Shown: positions 1 to 8,296 of the stretch, one piece after another | Position numbering within the stretch: the stretch's first letter is position 1 | Layout: every line of letters starts with the position of its first letter | DNA from: Acidimicrobiales bacterium | GTDB lineage: Bacteria; Actinomycetota; Acidimicrobiia; Acidimicrobiales; Iamiaceae | Length of the DNA stretch: 50,820 nt | Assembly (NCBI GenBank): GCA_025463365.1 | Contig: JAOBWM010000042.1 | Location: forward strand, 1-50,820 | Direction of reading: 5' to 3' | The notes under the pieces: model-generated | Told to the model about the DNA's origin: nothing | The model's input: the letters and a program-made list of their open reading frames with translations, nothing else | Databases searched by the model: none | Translations under genes and position numbers: made by a program

Positions 1-245
1 GCCCAGAGGGCTACCGGTGGCTTGTCGACGCTGATGTAGCCACCGGGATCGAACGAGGCGAAGAAGAACGCGTGCCAGCTCCCACCCATGCTCCGGGCGG
101 CCGCTGCGTAGTACTGGTTGCCGAGTCGGTTGACATCGAGCCGCCACGTGTCGAGCGCCAGCGCGACCAAGGTGACCGTGGCCCAGGCCACGCGCTCGAC
201 CGCGGTCGTCGGCGAGATCCGTCCCGCGAGGGCGTCCGGGGTCAT
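1..245 (-). CDS. GT39 (ArnT-like) membrane glycosyltransferase, N-terminal fragment
   Basis: Partial gene running off the left edge; only the first 81 residues are visible. Reading from the ATG at 245 gives an N-terminal hydrophobic helix (residues about 18-32), then NQYYAAAARSMGGSWHAFF and SVDKPPVALW. These are the first luminal-loop signatures of family 39 (PMT_2/ArnT-like) mannosyltransferases, which use polyprenyl-phosphate sugars on the outer face of the membrane. The same signatures (FYSAAVQAGTHSWKAFFFG, TVDKPPVALW) occur in the full-length gene that ends 150 bp upstream on the same strand, so these are tandem paralogs and probably co-transcribed. Family assignment is firm; the substrate is unknown. 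Confidence 0.85.
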   Translation of the reverse strand, partial: MTPDALAGRISPTTAVERVAWATVTLVALALDTWRLDVNRLGNQYYAAAARSMGGSWHAFFFASFDPGGYISVDKPPVALW

Positions 246-395
246 CGATCCGGTTGTGGCCGGCGCAAGACGATCAGGAGCGTTCGCATCGGGTGCCACC
301 GATCGCACCCTCCCCCGGCCACCTCACCCGGCGTTGCGACGAACCTTGGAGTTGGTTGTGAGCCCACCTGACCTGCCCATCCGGCCGCCCTTGGG

Positions 396-2462
396 TCAGG
401 TGGTGAGGTCGTAGATGGTCGCACCGCCCACGGTCTTGGCGGTGTAGTTGGTCGTGACCCAGGTCGTGATGGCGCTCGACGACGAGGTACCACCTCCGGC
501 CCCACCGCCCCGGCCGCCCATCATCCGGCCACCGGCGATGAAGTAGTGGATCTTGCCGGCCTGCACGTCGGCCTGGAACTGGGCCGGCGTGGGACTGGGA
601 TCGGAGCCATTGAACCCGCCGATCGCCATGACCGGCTCGTTGGAGGCGAGCTGGTAGCCGCTTGCGGACTGGGAGCCGATGGTCGCGGCCACCCAGGTGT
701 ACTGGTCAGCGTCGGTCTTCAGCAGCGTCGTCAGCTCGGCGGTCGACGTGCTGCCCTGGAGGAGGCTGCCGGCGGTACCGGTGTTCGTCGTCACCCCGGT
801 GCCGGCGCCGGCACCGGCACCGGGACCGGGCGGCACACCCCCGCCGAACCCGCCACCGAAGCCACCACCGAAGCCACCACCGAAGCCACCCCGTCCGCCG
901 CCGCCCGGACGACCGCCCAGACCGCCCGACCCAGGCCCGGCGGTCGGAAGGGATCCGCTGTGGGACACCGATGCGGTCTGGAGCGAGTAGGCCGTCGGCG
1001 CGGCCAGGCAGAGGACCAGGGCGGTGGCACCGACCGCTGTGCCCACCCGGCCCCTGAGCGACGGGGCGAAGGCGAAGAGCGCGGCCACCGCCAAGCCACC
1101 GAAGAGGACGACCGGCTGCAGGAGCGGCATCCAGTTCGGCGTGCGGTGCAACACGGTGTAGGCGAGCGTCGTCGTGACCGCGAGGGTCGAAGCGAGCACG
1201 ACCCGGCCGAGGATCTCGTCACGCCGGCGCCACCACGGGACCAGCCCGATCCCCACCAGGGCCCCCACCGCCGGGGCGAGAGCGACCGCGTAGTAGGGGT
1301 GGATGATGCCGGCGCCGAAGCTGAACGCGAGGGCCGTGACGATCAGCCAACCGCCCCAGATCAGCAGGCCGGCACGGGCGCGATCGGTGCGAGGGGCACG
1401 CCCTCGGAGCGCGAGCCCGGCCACCAGGAGCAGGACCGAAGCAGGGATGAGCCACGCCGCCTGGCTGCCGAACTCCGAGTTGAACATGCGGCTCCACCCG
1501 GTCGGGCCCCAGTTGCCGCCGCCACCGACGCTTCCGGTCTCGTTCCCGGTCAGCCGGCCGAGGCCGTTGTAACCCCAGACGAGCTCGAGGATGCTGTTGT
1601 GCTGGGAGCCGCCGATGTACGGCCGGCTCGAGGCCGGCCACATGGCCACGATGGCGATCCACCAGCCCGCAGAGGCCACGAGTGCGAGGAACCCGTAGAA
1701 GGACTGCACGAAGCGACGCCGGAAGGTGGTCGGGGCGCAGATCAGGTAGACGAGCGCGAAGGCCGGTGCGACCAGGAGGGCCTGGAGCATCTTGGTGAGG
1801 AAGCCGAAGCCCACCAGGCTCCACGCCAGGACCAGCCACCCCGTGCTCGCCCGTTCGAGGGCCCGGGTCAGTGCGTAGGCGGCGCCGACCAGCAGCAGCA
1901 CGAGGAACGCATCGGGGTTGTTGAACCGGAACATCAAGGTGGCCACGGGTGTGCAGGCGAGGATCGCACCAGCCACGAGGCCCGCCCCGGCGCCGTACCA
2001 GCGCTTCACGGCCGCGTGCAGGACGCCTACCGAGCCCACCCCCGCGAGGGCCTGGGGCACGAGGATGCTCCAGCTGTTGACGCCGAAGACGCGCGCCGAG
2101 ATGCCCATGACCCAGAGCGCGACGGGGGGCTTGTCCACGGTGATGGAGTTGGCAGCGTCGGACGAGCCGAAGAAGAAGGCCTTCCAGCTGTGCGTGCCGG
2201 CCTGGACCGCCGCGGAGTAGAAGCTGTTCGCCCAACCTGAGGCGCCGAGGCCCCACAGGTACAGCAGCGCGGTGGCGCCCAGGAGGCCGAGCAGCGCCGG
2301 CCGAGCCCACGTCGGGTCGCCAGGCGGTCCCTGCAACACGCGGCGCATCGGGCCGCCTCGGGTCGACCCGTCCGGTCGGCCGGACGGCCGGTCCACGGAA
2401 GATGCAGGGGCCGTCCCGGACGAGCCCAGGGAGGTGGCGGGGCGGTCGAGCATGGAGGTCAT
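396..2462 (-). CDS. GT39 (ArnT-like/PMT_2) membrane glycosyltransferase
   Basis: A protein of about 690 residues with many transmembrane segments and the family-39 signatures WANSFYSAAVQAGTHSWKAF, ITVDKPPVALWV and FRFNNPDAFLVLLL. It ends in an extracytoplasmic C-terminal domain (YTWVAATIGSQSASGYQL...VMAIGGFNGSDPSPT...IHYFIAGG). Family members transfer a sugar, usually mannose, from a polyprenyl-phosphate carrier to a glycan, lipid or protein at the outer membrane face. Before the C-terminal domain lies a Gly-rich linker encoded by 12-bp repeats. I chose ATG 2462 (MTSMLDRP); an in-frame GTG at 2495 and an ATG at 2453 are alternatives, and no strong Shine-Dalgarno sequence decides. A second paralog follows downstream at 1-245. 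The acceptor substrate cannot be told from sequence. Confidence 0.88.
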   Translation of the reverse strand: MTSMLDRPATSLGSSGTAPASSVDRPSGRPDGSTRGGPMRRVLQGPPGDPTWARPALLGLLGATALLYLWGLGASGWANSFYSAAVQAGTHSWKAFFFGSSDAANSITVDKPPVALWVMGISARVFGVNSWSILVPQALAGVGSVGVLHAAVKRWYGAGAGLVAGAILACTPVATLMFRFNNPDAFLVLLLVGAAYALTRALERASTGWLVLAWSLVGFGFLTKMLQALLVAPAFALVYLICAPTTFRRRFVQSFYGFLALVASAGWWIAIVAMWPASSRPYIGGSQHNSILELVWGYNGLGRLTGNETGSVGGGGNWGPTGWSRMFNSEFGSQAAWLIPASVLLLVAGLALRGRAPRTDRARAGLLIWGGWLIVTALAFSFGAGIIHPYYAVALAPAVGALVGIGLVPWWRRRDEILGRVVLASTLAVTTTLAYTVLHRTPNWMPLLQPVVLFGGLAVAALFAFAPSLRGRVGTAVGATALVLCLAAPTAYSLQTASVSHSGSLPTAGPGSGGLGGRPGGGGRGGFGGGFGGGFGGGFGGGVPPGPGAGAGAGTGVTTNTGTAGSLLQGSTSTAELTTLLKTDADQYTWVAATIGSQSASGYQLASNEPVMAIGGFNGSDPSPTPAQFQADVQAGKIHYFIAGGRMMGGRGGGAGGGTSSSSAITTWVTTNYTAKTVGGATIYDLTT
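838..895 (-). repeat. 12-bp tandem repeats encoding Gly/Phe linker
   Basis: On the plus strand a unit close to GCCACCACCGAA is repeated about four times. Read on the minus strand it encodes repeats of FGGG inside the glycosyltransferase, between the membrane domain and the C-terminal extracytoplasmic domain. The unit is in frame, so copy-number change would alter linker length without a frameshift. Confidence 0.75.
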
Positions 2463-2768
2463 GGTCACCACGTTGGCCGTCGACCCTTGGAGCACCCTGG
2501 GGACCCCCGGGGTCTTCCCGCCGTCTCGATCCCGTCCTTGCCACGTCGTCCTCCTCCGGTGTCACCGAGTCCCGGACCCGACGAGGTGCCACCCGAAAGG
2601 CGGCGCTCCGTCCCCGTTTGGCCCGAGGTCGACCCGTGGATCGTCTGGACGGTCAGGAGCCAGTGGACGACGAGGTGGCCGCGGTCCCCGAGGCCGCGGG
2701 CGCGCTGCCCTGGGTCGCGGCCTGATCCTCAGGACCGACTGGGAACCGGCTCGGAAGCCCCGCCGACC

Positions 2769-2996
2769 TCAGGCGCTCGACGCCACCACCAGCAGGGTGC
2801 CGCCCACGGCCACCTCGTCGCCCGGGCGCAGCTGCCGGCCCCGGCGCACCTCGGGCTCGCCGTTCACGGTGACCTCGCCACCGGCCAGGAGGGCCTTGGC
2901 GTCCGACCCACCGTCGACGATGCCCGCGACCTGCAGGAACTGGCCCAACCGGATCATCTCGTCGCGGATCTCCACCGGGACCGGACCGGCGGTCAT
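2769..2996 (-). CDS. S4-domain RNA-binding protein (YbcJ-like)
   Basis: A 75-residue protein made almost only of an S4 fold: IRLGQFLQVAGIVDGGSDAKALLAGGEVTVNGEPEVRRGRQLRPGDEV matches the small stand-alone S4 (YbcJ-type) proteins that bind structured RNA. The start ATG at 2996 overlaps the stop of the upstream lipoprotein by four bases (ATGA), so the two are translationally coupled. The RNA target is unknown. The 2497-2768 spacer downstream holds no gene I can support. Confidence 0.85.
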   Translation of the reverse strand: MTAGPVPVEIRDEMIRLGQFLQVAGIVDGGSDAKALLAGGEVTVNGEPEVRRGRQLRPGDEVAVGGTLLVVASSA

Positions 2997-3391
2997 CGGT
3001 CGACCGGCACGGTGCAGCCGGCAGCCACCCCGGCGGGCGTGGGCAGGATCTGTGCGACCCCGTCGGGGCCGATCTCGATCATCCATCGCGACGGGGTCTG
3101 GTGGAGGTACATGGGCACGAGGTCGCGGATCGACGTGGGTTCGGCCGACTCGCCGGCCCGGAACAGCTCGACGGAGGTCTGGACCGTGCGGTAGTCGGTG
3201 TCGCAGACGGCCAGGCGGGCCGAACCGGTCTGTGCCCTGGGCTGGAGCTCGGGCACCGAGGACCCAGCGACGGTGCCGGCGACGGTGGTCGTCGGCCGAG
3301 GGGCGCCGCCAGACGACGCTGACCCGGAGCATGCCGATCCGGCCAGGGCGAGGACCGTCACGGCCATGACCTCCACGATCCTCGACACCAC
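2993..3391 (-). CDS. Small lipoprotein, unknown function
   Basis: 132 residues beginning with GTG at 3391. The N-terminus MVSRIVEVMAVTVLALAGSAC carries a lipobox (LAGSAC, lipidated Cys at residue 21). A GAGG motif five bases before GTG supports this start; an in-frame ATG at 3367 would also keep most of the signal peptide. The mature part is short and contains AVCDTDYRTVQTSVELFRA and a C-terminal PTPAGVAAGCTVPVDR with a second Cys; TVQTS...Y is reminiscent of pilin-like or type II secretion-like tails, but I do not recognise a family. A TAGGCT -10-like box lies at 3431-3436. It is coupled to the S4 gene downstream. Confidence 0.7.
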   Translation of the reverse strand: MVSRIVEVMAVTVLALAGSACSGSASSGGAPRPTTTVAGTVAGSSVPELQPRAQTGSARLAVCDTDYRTVQTSVELFRAGESAEPTSIRDLVPMYLHQTPSRWMIEIGPDGVAQILPTPAGVAAGCTVPVDR

Positions 3392-3673
3392 AGCCTCGTC
3401 CCCTCGCGGGCGGGACCCACGTCGGGGGCGAGCCTACGACCGGCGGCATGGTCCGAACGGCCCGATCGCATCAAGTCTCCGGGCCGACGCGCCGATGCCC
3501 GGGCATGGCCCGCTTCCGCCCCCTCCTGTCCGGTCGCCCGGGCCGCGGCGCGCAACACGTGGTCGAACGGAACTCCGGCCAGGCGCACTGAACCGAGCCG
3601 GGCCGCTGCATGGGGTGGTCCGATCGGCGGTGCCCTGGCCGGGGCGGGATCCCCGCGGTTTGGCCTCCTCTCG

Positions 3674-4339
3674 TCAGCGGGAGAGCCGCGCCCGCTCCGG
3701 CTCCGATGACGTGAGCCCGCGAAGGCGCTGGTCCGGGTCCTGCTCAGGCGGGCCGGGCACCACCGCAAGCGGGATCACGCCGGCCCACACGTCGAGGTCC
3801 AGGTCCTCGTCGTCGTCGACCGGCCCTCCGGCGCGCACCTTGGCCGAACCTTCCTCGATCGCGAGGCGCAGGACGAGGGTCTTGCGCGACTCGGACGGGT
3901 TGGCCGCCCGAGCTTCGGCGCCACGGCCGGGCAGGACGTGGTCGACGATGGCGTCGAAGGCCCGCTCCTTCTCGGCGTCGTCGTCCACGCGCACCGCCCG
4001 ACCCACCAGCACCACGGAGCGGTAGTTCATCGAGTGGTGGAACGCCGAGCGGGCCAGCACCAGGCCGTCGAGCAAGGTGATGGTGACGCACACCTCGGCA
4101 TCGGTCGACGCTCGCAACATGGCGTTGCCGACCGCACCGTGGAGGTAGAGCGACTCGCCGATGCGGCCGTAGGTCATGGGGAGGACGCGTGGCTCGCCGT
4201 CGACCACGAACCCGACGTGGGCGATGTACGCCTCGTCGATCACCGCGTTCGCCGTCGCACGGTCGAACCGGCCCCGCTCCGCCAACCGCCGCACCGTGGT
4301 CCGCTCCGTCTGTTCCAGCTCGTCGCCCATGGCCGTCAT
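3674..4339 (-). CDS. Pyridoxamine 5'-phosphate oxidase family (FMN-binding split-barrel) protein
   Basis: About 221 residues. AYIAHVGFVVDGEPRVLPMTYGRIGESLYLHGAVGNAMLR followed by DAEVCVTITLLDGLVLARSAFHHSMNYRSVVLVGRAVRV is the signature of the actinobacterial PNPOx-like/Nim-like flavin-binding split barrel, in which the first conserved stretch contacts FMN and the paired HHSMNYRS motif is diagnostic. Members are flavin- or F420-dependent reductases or haem-binding proteins; the reaction here is open. Starts at 4339 (MTAMGDEL) or 4330 (MGDEL) are both possible. The gap to the lipoprotein upstream region (3392-3673) shows no further gene. Confidence 0.85.
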   Translation of the reverse strand: MTAMGDELEQTERTTVRRLAERGRFDRATANAVIDEAYIAHVGFVVDGEPRVLPMTYGRIGESLYLHGAVGNAMLRASTDAEVCVTITLLDGLVLARSAFHHSMNYRSVVLVGRAVRVDDDAEKERAFDAIVDHVLPGRGAEARAANPSESRKTLVLRLAIEEGSAKVRAGGPVDDDEDLDLDVWAGVIPLAVVPGPPEQDPDQRLRGLTSSEPERARLSR

Positions 4340-4421
4340 GGTGGCCGACCCGGGGCCCGCACCCGGTGCGCGTTTCGGCGGCCGCCCGTCCACCCCCGAG
4401 CGGCACGCCGGAGCGGGGCTG

Positions 4422-4601
4422 CTACTCGGGCTTCAGTTCTGCCCGCACCATCTCGCGCAGCGAGCCGTCGTCGGCGTGGCCGTGGACGGCGACTGCGTGG
4501 GCCACGGCGGCGTCGAGGACCTCGCCCTCCTCGCCCGCGATCGTCAGGGTGCATCCGGAGTCACTGGGCATCTCTCGGCAGTCGGCAACCATTCGAGCCA
4601 T
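4422..4601 (-). CDS. DUF1059 small protein
   Basis: 59 residues: MARMVADCREMPSDSGCTLTIAGEEGEVLDAAVAHAVAVHG. This matches the DUF1059 family, about 55-60 residues long, with the pattern CR..P...C...I.G...E.....HA....HG. A clear Shine-Dalgarno sequence, AAGGGAGAG, lies six to seven bases before ATG 4601 and settles the start. Function is unknown in the family; the conserved Cys and His residues suggest metal binding (inference). Confidence 0.85.
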   Translation of the reverse strand: MARMVADCREMPSDSGCTLTIAGEEGEVLDAAVAHAVAVHGHADDGSLREMVRAELKPE

Positions 4602-4921
4602 GGCGGCTCTCCCTTCGTCAGGCGGGTGCTGGACCCGCGTGCGGACCCTGTTGCCCGCGTCGAAGGCCGCGCACCACCGGTCCCGCCCGGCCGCCCGAAG
4701 GGGTGCGTGACGCTCCCCAGCTCGCAGACCAGCAACCGACATGATCGGCCCCTTCCGGGCCTTCGGCGACTCGCCGTTCGCCCGGACCCGCCACCCTACC
4801 GAGCGCCCGCGAGGCATGCCGATGAGTTCGCGCCCACCGCACCGTCGTCCTCCCTGCAACGATCGCGGGCGCTCCCACGCCACGACCTCAGCCACGTCCC
4901 CGCTCTCGACGAGGTGCTCCG
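4602..4921. other. Divergent intergenic region, no gene seen
   Basis: 320 bp between the divergent DUF1059 gene and serine hydrolase gene. It contains a TAGGGT hexamer on the minus strand (4793-4798) that could be a distant -10 box. Open frames here have no coding character of their own. Confidence 0.5.
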
Positions 4922-6142
4922 ATGACCGAACCGAACTGCCTGTCCACCGGTGGACTCGACCACGTGCACGAGGTCCTGTCCGGCTTCGTCGACCGCGGCG
5001 TGGTGCCCGGGCTGGTCGCGGTCGTCGGCCGGGGGGACGAGCTCCACGTGCACGCCGTGGGCACGATGGGGCTCGACGATGACCGGCCGATCCAGCGCGA
5101 CGCGATCTTCCGGATCTCCTCCATGACCAAGCCGGTGACGGCGGTGGCGACGCTGCTGCTCGTCGAGGACGGCGTGCTCGGGCTCGACGATCCGATCGAC
5201 GACCTCCTGCCAGAGCTGGCCGAGCGGCGGGTGCTGCGCTGTTCCGACGGACCGCTCGACGACACCGTCCCCGCCGACCGAGCGATCACCGTCCACGACC
5301 TGCTCACGTTCACCTTTGGCCACGGCATGGTGCTCAGCGAGCCGGACTCGACCCCCTACCAGCGAGCGGTGACCGCGCTCGACCTCGGTGGACCGCCGAA
5401 CCCGGACGGGTACCCGGCGCCCGATCCGTGGCTCCGGGGCGTCGGCACCCTGCCGCTGGTCCACCAACCGGGCGAGCGGTGGCTCTACAACTCCGGCTCG
5501 GAGGTTCTGGGCGTGCTCATCGCTCGCGCCTCGGGTCGACCGTTCGACGAGTTCCTGCACGACCGGATCTTCGAGCCGCTCGGCATGTTCGACACCGGGT
5601 TCTGCGTCCCGGCCGATCGAATCGACCGCCTCACGACCGGCTACCTCACCGACCCGGCCACCGGTGGGCTCGAGGTGCACGATCTGCCCGCGACCGGGCA
5701 GTGGAGCGTGCCGCCGGCCTTTCCTTCGGGCGCCTCGGGCCTGGTGTCCACGGCTGACGACTTCACCGCCTTTGCCCGCATGCTCCTCCGCGGCGGCTCC
5801 CACGATGGTGTGGCGCTGCTGTCCCCCGAGGCCGTCGAGCGCATGACCAGCGACCAGCTCACACCCGAGCAGAAGGTCGGGGCGGCCATGGTCGACGACT
5901 ACTTCGCCACCCACGGCTGGGGGTACGGCGTGTCGATGCTGACCCACCCGAACGACGAGCCGCTCTCGGTCGGGACGTATGGCTGGGACGGCGGCCTCGG
6001 CACGGCCTGGGTGAACGACCCGGCCGAGGACCTGATCCTCCTGCTCCTCACCCAAGCGGCGTGGACGTCGCCCACGCCGCCCGAGATCGTCGGCGCGTTC
6101 CGAGCCGCGGCGTACCAATCCCTCGGGGCCCTCGAGACCTGA
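4922..6142 (+). CDS. Serine hydrolase, class C beta-lactamase / EstB-like family
   Basis: 406 residues with the beta-lactamase (class C, PF00144) fold. The nucleophile motif SxxK is ISSMTKPVT (Ser about residue 68), preceded by DAIFRI. The second motif YxN is WLYNSGSEVLGVLI. Later GASGLVSTADDFTAFARMLLRGG and HGWGYGV...YGWDGGLGTAW (in place of HTG) complete the fold. No signal peptide is visible, so it is probably cytoplasmic; family members act as esterases, D-aminopeptidases or lactone hydrolases rather than true beta-lactamases. GACGAGG seven bases upstream supports ATG 4922. Confidence 0.9.
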   Translation: MTEPNCLSTGGLDHVHEVLSGFVDRGVVPGLVAVVGRGDELHVHAVGTMGLDDDRPIQRDAIFRISSMTKPVTAVATLLLVEDGVLGLDDPIDDLLPELAERRVLRCSDGPLDDTVPADRAITVHDLLTFTFGHGMVLSEPDSTPYQRAVTALDLGGPPNPDGYPAPDPWLRGVGTLPLVHQPGERWLYNSGSEVLGVLIARASGRPFDEFLHDRIFEPLGMFDTGFCVPADRIDRLTTGYLTDPATGGLEVHDLPATGQWSVPPAFPSGASGLVSTADDFTAFARMLLRGGSHDGVALLSPEAVERMTSDQLTPEQKVGAAMVDDYFATHGWGYGVSMLTHPNDEPLSVGTYGWDGGLGTAWVNDPAEDLILLLLTQAAWTSPTPPEIVGAFRAAAYQSLGALET

Positions 6143-6212
6143 CGGCGCGCGGAGGTGCCGGCGTGCGGCGGGTGCCGGCGCTCGGCGACTCTGCAGCCGC
6201 TCAGGAGCCCAG

Positions 6213-6308
6213 GGAGCTCAGGAGCTCAGGAGCTCAGGAGCTCAGGAGCTCAGGAGCTCAGGAGCTCAGGAGCTCAGGAGCTCAGGAGCTCATTGGCTCA
6301 TTGGCTCA
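6213..6308. repeat. Octamer tandem repeat array (GGAGCTCA)n
   Basis: Ten perfect head-to-tail copies of GGAGCTCA (6213-6292) followed by two copies of the variant TTGGCTCA (6293-6308). Each main unit contains the 6-bp palindrome GAGCTC. The array fills the space between two convergent genes and its last bases supply the TGA stop codon of the GGDEF gene on the minus strand. Confidence 0.97.
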
Positions 6309-8153
6309 GGAGATGGGGAGGAGTGCGCCCGAGGACGTCCAGGCCAGCTCGACCGCGGAGTTGCGGTTGGCCTTGGCGCGGTAGAGCGCGGCATCTGCTC
6401 GCTGTAGCAGCGCGGCCGGGCTCTCGCCGGGTTCGCTCACGGCGACGCCGACGCTCGCACCGACGGCGTGCAGGCCCCCCTGCAGCGGCGGCTGCACGAG
6501 CGCGTCGCGGATGCGCAGTGCGGCCTCCAGCGCGTCAGCGGGACCGGTGACCGGGTCGAGGATGACCACGAACTCGTCGCCGCCGATGCGCACCGCCGTG
6601 TCCTCGTGGCGGACGACGGCGCGGATCCGATGGGCCACGTCGACCAGGACATCGTCGCCCGCCGCGTGGCCGTGGACGTCGTTGACAGCCTTGAACCGGT
6701 CGAGGTCGATGAAGCACAAGCCGATGTGCTGGCCGCTGCGGACGGTCCGCGACAACGCCTGGCCGAGGCGCGGTTCCAGGACGCTGCGGTTCGGGAGGTC
6801 CGTCAGCGGGTCGTGGGACGCCATGTGGGCGAGCTGGACGGCGAGCCGCTCGCGATCGGTGGTGTCGCGGAAGGTCAGGACCAACCCGTGCACCGTCGGC
6901 TCGTCGAGGAGGTTCACGCCGACGCACTCCACGTGGCGCCACTCGCCCGAACAGGCCCGCAGCCGCACGGTCATCGGTTCGGGCTCGCGGTCCCCCGCCA
7001 CCAACAGCTCGAGCTCCCGGATGGCCGCCGGCGCGTCGTCGGGGTGCACGAGGCCGAGGACCCCGTCGGCGTGCTGCCATCCAGCCGGATAGCCGAGCAC
7101 CCGGGCCGTCGACGGGCTGGCGTATTGGACGTGCCCAGTGGCGTCGACGACGGCGATCATGTCGTCGGCGTTCTGGAAGAGGTGGCGGAACCGGGTCAGG
7201 TCCTGGAGCATCCGGCGCTCCTCGGTCACGTCGGTGAACGTCACGAGCAGCCCGCCTTTGCCGTCGGCGTTCTGGACGCACGAGAGCCGCAGCAGCAGGC
7301 GTTCGCCGTCCGATCGCAGCCACCCCACGACCTCGCCGTCGACGGGCTGGCCCTTGGCGGCGCGGACCAGCGGCCGGGCATCGCCGATCAGCGGCTCCCA
7401 GTCCTCGTCGTAGGCCAGCCAGTGTCCCGTTGCCCACAGATCGGTCAGCTCCTGGGCCGTACAGCCGAGGAGTCGCTCGGCGGCTGCGTTCAAGCGCCGG
7501 ACGATCGCCCCCGGTTCCACCAGCATCACGCCCTGCTCGAGGAGATCGAGCGATGTCTGGGCCACGCCCTCGCTCACGATGGCCTTGGTCACGATGGCGT
7601 CGCGCAGGAGCTCCTGCTCGGCCAGGGCTCCGAGGTCGGCCAAGGCCTGCGCCTGTTCGGTCGTCAGCTCCCGGGGTCGGCGATCCATGACGCACAGCGT
7701 CCCGAGCGGAAGCCCGTCGGGGCCGGTGAGCACCCGACCGGCGTAGAACCGGATCTGCGGGCCGCCGGCCACGAACGGGGCATTGGCGAATCGGGGGTCT
7801 GCGGCCGCGTCGGGAACGACCATCGTCGGCTGCTCACCGACGATCGCGTGGGCACAGAAGCCCATCTCCCGCCTGGTCTCGGCGACATCGAGCCCGACGT
7901 GGGACGTGAACCACTGCCGGTCGCGATCGACCAGCGTCAGCAGTGCGATCGGTGCATCGAGCAGCGTGGCCGCCAGCCGGGTCAGCCGGTCGAACCGCTC
8001 CTCGGGCGCGCTGTCCAGCAGCCCGAGCCCGACGAGGGCATCGAGCCGGTCCTCCTCGGATGGATGCAAGGGCGCGGGTTGCACGGTGTTCCATCGGCAC
8101 CACTCCCCGACTGTCAACCGCGTCACCCAAATTGATCCCGATGGCCCCGGCAT
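6306..8153 (-). CDS. Diguanylate cyclase with GAF and two PAS sensor domains
   Basis: About 615 residues, no membrane segment. Order: GAF domain (SAPEERFDRLTRLAATLLDAPIALLTLVDRDRQWF...GFCAHAI, residues about 30-190), PAS (LEQGVMLVEPGAIVRRLNAAAERLLG), a second PAS with PAC (FQNADDMIAVVDATGHVQYASPS), and a GGDEF domain (HDPLTDLPNR, DLDRFKAVNDVHGHAAGDD, RIGGDEFVVIL). The RHED motif five residues before GGDEF is a complete RxxD inhibitory site, so product inhibition by c-di-GMP is expected. It makes c-di-GMP from two GTP. ATG 8153 has GAGGG upstream; GTG 8084 is the alternative. The stop lies in the octamer array. Confidence 0.9.
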   Translation of the reverse strand: MPGPSGSIWVTRLTVGEWCRWNTVQPAPLHPSEEDRLDALVGLGLLDSAPEERFDRLTRLAATLLDAPIALLTLVDRDRQWFTSHVGLDVAETRREMGFCAHAIVGEQPTMVVPDAAADPRFANAPFVAGGPQIRFYAGRVLTGPDGLPLGTLCVMDRRPRELTTEQAQALADLGALAEQELLRDAIVTKAIVSEGVAQTSLDLLEQGVMLVEPGAIVRRLNAAAERLLGCTAQELTDLWATGHWLAYDEDWEPLIGDARPLVRAAKGQPVDGEVVGWLRSDGERLLLRLSCVQNADGKGGLLVTFTDVTEERRMLQDLTRFRHLFQNADDMIAVVDATGHVQYASPSTARVLGYPAGWQHADGVLGLVHPDDAPAAIRELELLVAGDREPEPMTVRLRACSGEWRHVECVGVNLLDEPTVHGLVLTFRDTTDRERLAVQLAHMASHDPLTDLPNRSVLEPRLGQALSRTVRSGQHIGLCFIDLDRFKAVNDVHGHAAGDDVLVDVAHRIRAVVRHEDTAVRIGGDEFVVILDPVTGPADALEAALRIRDALVQPPLQGGLHAVGASVGVAVSEPGESPAALLQRADAALYRAKANRNSAVELAWTSSGALLPIS

Positions 8154-8296
8154 CACCCTCGCCGAGCCGAGGGGCCGCCTGACGGTGCACCGGGCTACCA
8201 CCTGACGTGCAGCAGATGCCCCTCGTCCTCCGCGGTGACCAGCACCGCGGTCGATTCGAGGCATCGGCCGCACTCGGCGGGTAGGGGTGGGGTCCG

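Noticed and set aside
546-2240. Long plus-strand frame opposite the glycosyltransferase
   Set aside because: Antisense shadow; Arg/Gly/His-rich with no family, whereas the minus strand has clear GT39 motifs.
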